A stretch of 6,502 nt of DNA from Rhodospirillales bacterium (GTDB lineage Bacteria > Pseudomonadota > Alphaproteobacteria > Geminicoccales > Geminicoccaceae), in assembly GCA_007131045.1 (NCBI GenBank), contig SLRI01000576.1, positions 1 through 6,502 on the forward strand, given 5' to 3'. The position numbers and the translations under genes were made by a program. Positions 5,804 through 6,502 of this stretch are shown here, one piece after another. Position 1 is the first letter of the stretch. Each line of letters starts with the position of its first letter. The notes below the pieces were generated by a model. The model ran no database searches, was not told the DNA's origin, and saw only the letters and a list, made by a program, of their open reading frames with translations.

Positions 5804-5823
5804 GCGCGCGACCAGCGCGCTTT
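5804..5823 (+). terminator. Possible weak terminator hairpin
   Basis: GCGCGC (5804-5809) pairs with GCGCGC (5815-5820) around the loop GACCA with its preceding G, and TTT follows directly. The stem is short and the T-run is only three bases, so this is a weak candidate. It lies 8 bp after a repeat copy and about 700 bp after livF. Confidence 0.2.
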
Positions 5824-6461
5824 CATGCTGAACGTATACTTCGTCAGGTTGCGAACGATCGGTGCTCACGTAGGCTGACGACGCTCCGCGGCGATCGCCT
5901 TGCCTTCCTCGTCTCCGGTCACCTTGAAAGTGCGCTAGAGGCCGCCGCTCGTGCTGCTCGGCGAGTAGGCGGGGCCGTGCCGGCTGGTCGCCGGTGGCAT
6001 CGGCCGAGGCTCAATGTGTCGGCGAAACGGGCGCGGAAGTGTCGGGCTGCCGGTTCGACGGCCCGCTACAACGCGTCGGCCGAAGTGCTTCTCCGGAGAG
6101 GTGGCCGGCATGAAAGCGCGACGTGGATCGTCGAGCGGCCGCCGCCTGGCGTTTCTGGCCCGATCAATTCGGCGGTGGGCAGATGCAATGCAACGATGCT
6201 GCACGGTCGAAGGGGCCCGGACACCAGCGACTGGCGGGCGCGGCTCGGCGCCCTGGCGACCAAGGCCGCCTGTCGGTCGTCCTCGCTGCGATTGCCGTCT
6301 CGCACGAACGCGCCGATGTCGATGCAACGGACGATCGCGCGCTGTTGCGCCAGCCGATTGTCGATTCGCTACCGCGGGTTCAGGGCGGCATGACGTGCCG
6401 TGAACCAGGCCCTATAGGTCGGCAAGTGTTTGGTCGCGGGGCCGCGGAAAGGGGACATGAA

Positions 6462-6502
6462 ATGCCGAAACCGGCGACTGATCGAACTGCCCACACGTTC
6501 GT
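6462..6502 (+). CDS. Possible start of an unidentified gene, cut by the window edge
   Basis: ATG at 6462 is preceded by AAAGGGGA (6448-6455), a strong ribosome-binding-site match with a 6-nt gap. The frame stays open to the edge, encoding MPKPATDRTAHTF. An alternative ATG at 6457 is too close to the purine run. Thirteen codons are too few to name a product. Confidence 0.25.
   Translation, partial: MPKPATDRTAHTF

Larger units (their letters stand above)
5157..6456 (+). other. 1.3-kb stretch without a supportable gene
   Basis: Open frames exist on both strands, including one of 294 codons at 5509-6393, but their products are rich in Arg, Ser, Ala and Pro, match no family I recognise and lack good ribosome binding sites. 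Two copies of the 21-bp repeat fall in different phases of the 294-codon frame, which argues against coding. No tRNA or rRNA pattern was found. The stretch holds two repeat copies (5688, 5776) and several inverted repeats, listed separately. It could be a decayed gene or mobile element remnant, but no homology is visible by eye. Confidence 0.5.

Noticed and set aside
5835..5840. TATACT as a promoter -10 element
   Set aside because: The bases about 17 bp upstream are GC-rich with no -35 resemblance, and no supportable gene follows.
6049..6063. tRNA T-loop-like GGTTCGACGG
   Set aside because: The flanking bases do not form a T stem and no acceptor, D or anticodon arms can be found.
5509..6393. 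294-codon + strand open frame
   Set aside because: The product is Arg/Ser/Ala-rich with no recognisable domain, has no good ribosome binding site, and contains two repeat copies in different phases. Stop-free frames of this length are common in such GC-rich DNA.
6439..6459. Possible further repeat on the - strand (CATGTCCCCTTTCC...)
   Set aside because: It matches the short form only in the first half and lacks the CGTTGG end. The purine run on the + strand is better explained as a ribosome binding site.

Overview
The window is G+C-rich (about two thirds by eye) and carries one recognisable system: a branched-chain amino acid/amide-type (HAAT, Liv family) ABC importer, all on the + strand. 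High G+C, GTGA and ATGA gene overlaps and a fused LivH-LivM permease would suit a proteobacterium, perhaps an alphaproteobacterium. That placement is inference; no phylogenetic marker is present.

Layout: 1-94 is the leader of the binding-protein gene and holds two inverted copies of a short repeat. 95-1327 is a periplasmic substrate-binding protein. 1328-1771 is a 444-bp gap with a GC-rich stem-loop just after the stop codon and then a tandemly duplicated ~185-bp unit made of 21-bp repeats. 1772-3640 is a LivH-LivM permease fusion, 3637-4407 is LivG and 4404-5114 is LivF. The last three genes overlap by 4 bp each and should be one translationally coupled unit. 5115-6502 has no gene I can support, apart from a possible gene start at the right edge. 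It contains three more copies of the 21-bp repeat and several inverted repeats.

How the genes work together: the binding protein captures a solute in the periplasm and delivers it to the membrane channel formed by the fused permease. LivG and LivF supply ATP hydrolysis. The solute cannot be named from sequence; amino acids, amides, urea-like compounds and aromatic acids are all known for this family.

The most unusual content is the repeat family. At least 13 copies of a motif beginning CATGTC and ending CGTTGG, in a 20-nt and a 21-nt version and in both orientations, occur in all three non-coding stretches and in none of the four transporter genes. Before the permease, three direct copies at exact 27-bp spacing plus one inverted copy form a unit that is duplicated at an exact 185-bp offset. 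One pairing within the unit survives in both copies, including one paired double substitution. The second copy ends at the ribosome binding site of the permease gene. The likeliest explanations are leftover or non-autonomous ends of an insertion sequence (multiple terminal repeats, TG...CA ends, as in IS21-type elements) or a structured leader RNA. The sequence alone cannot decide between them.
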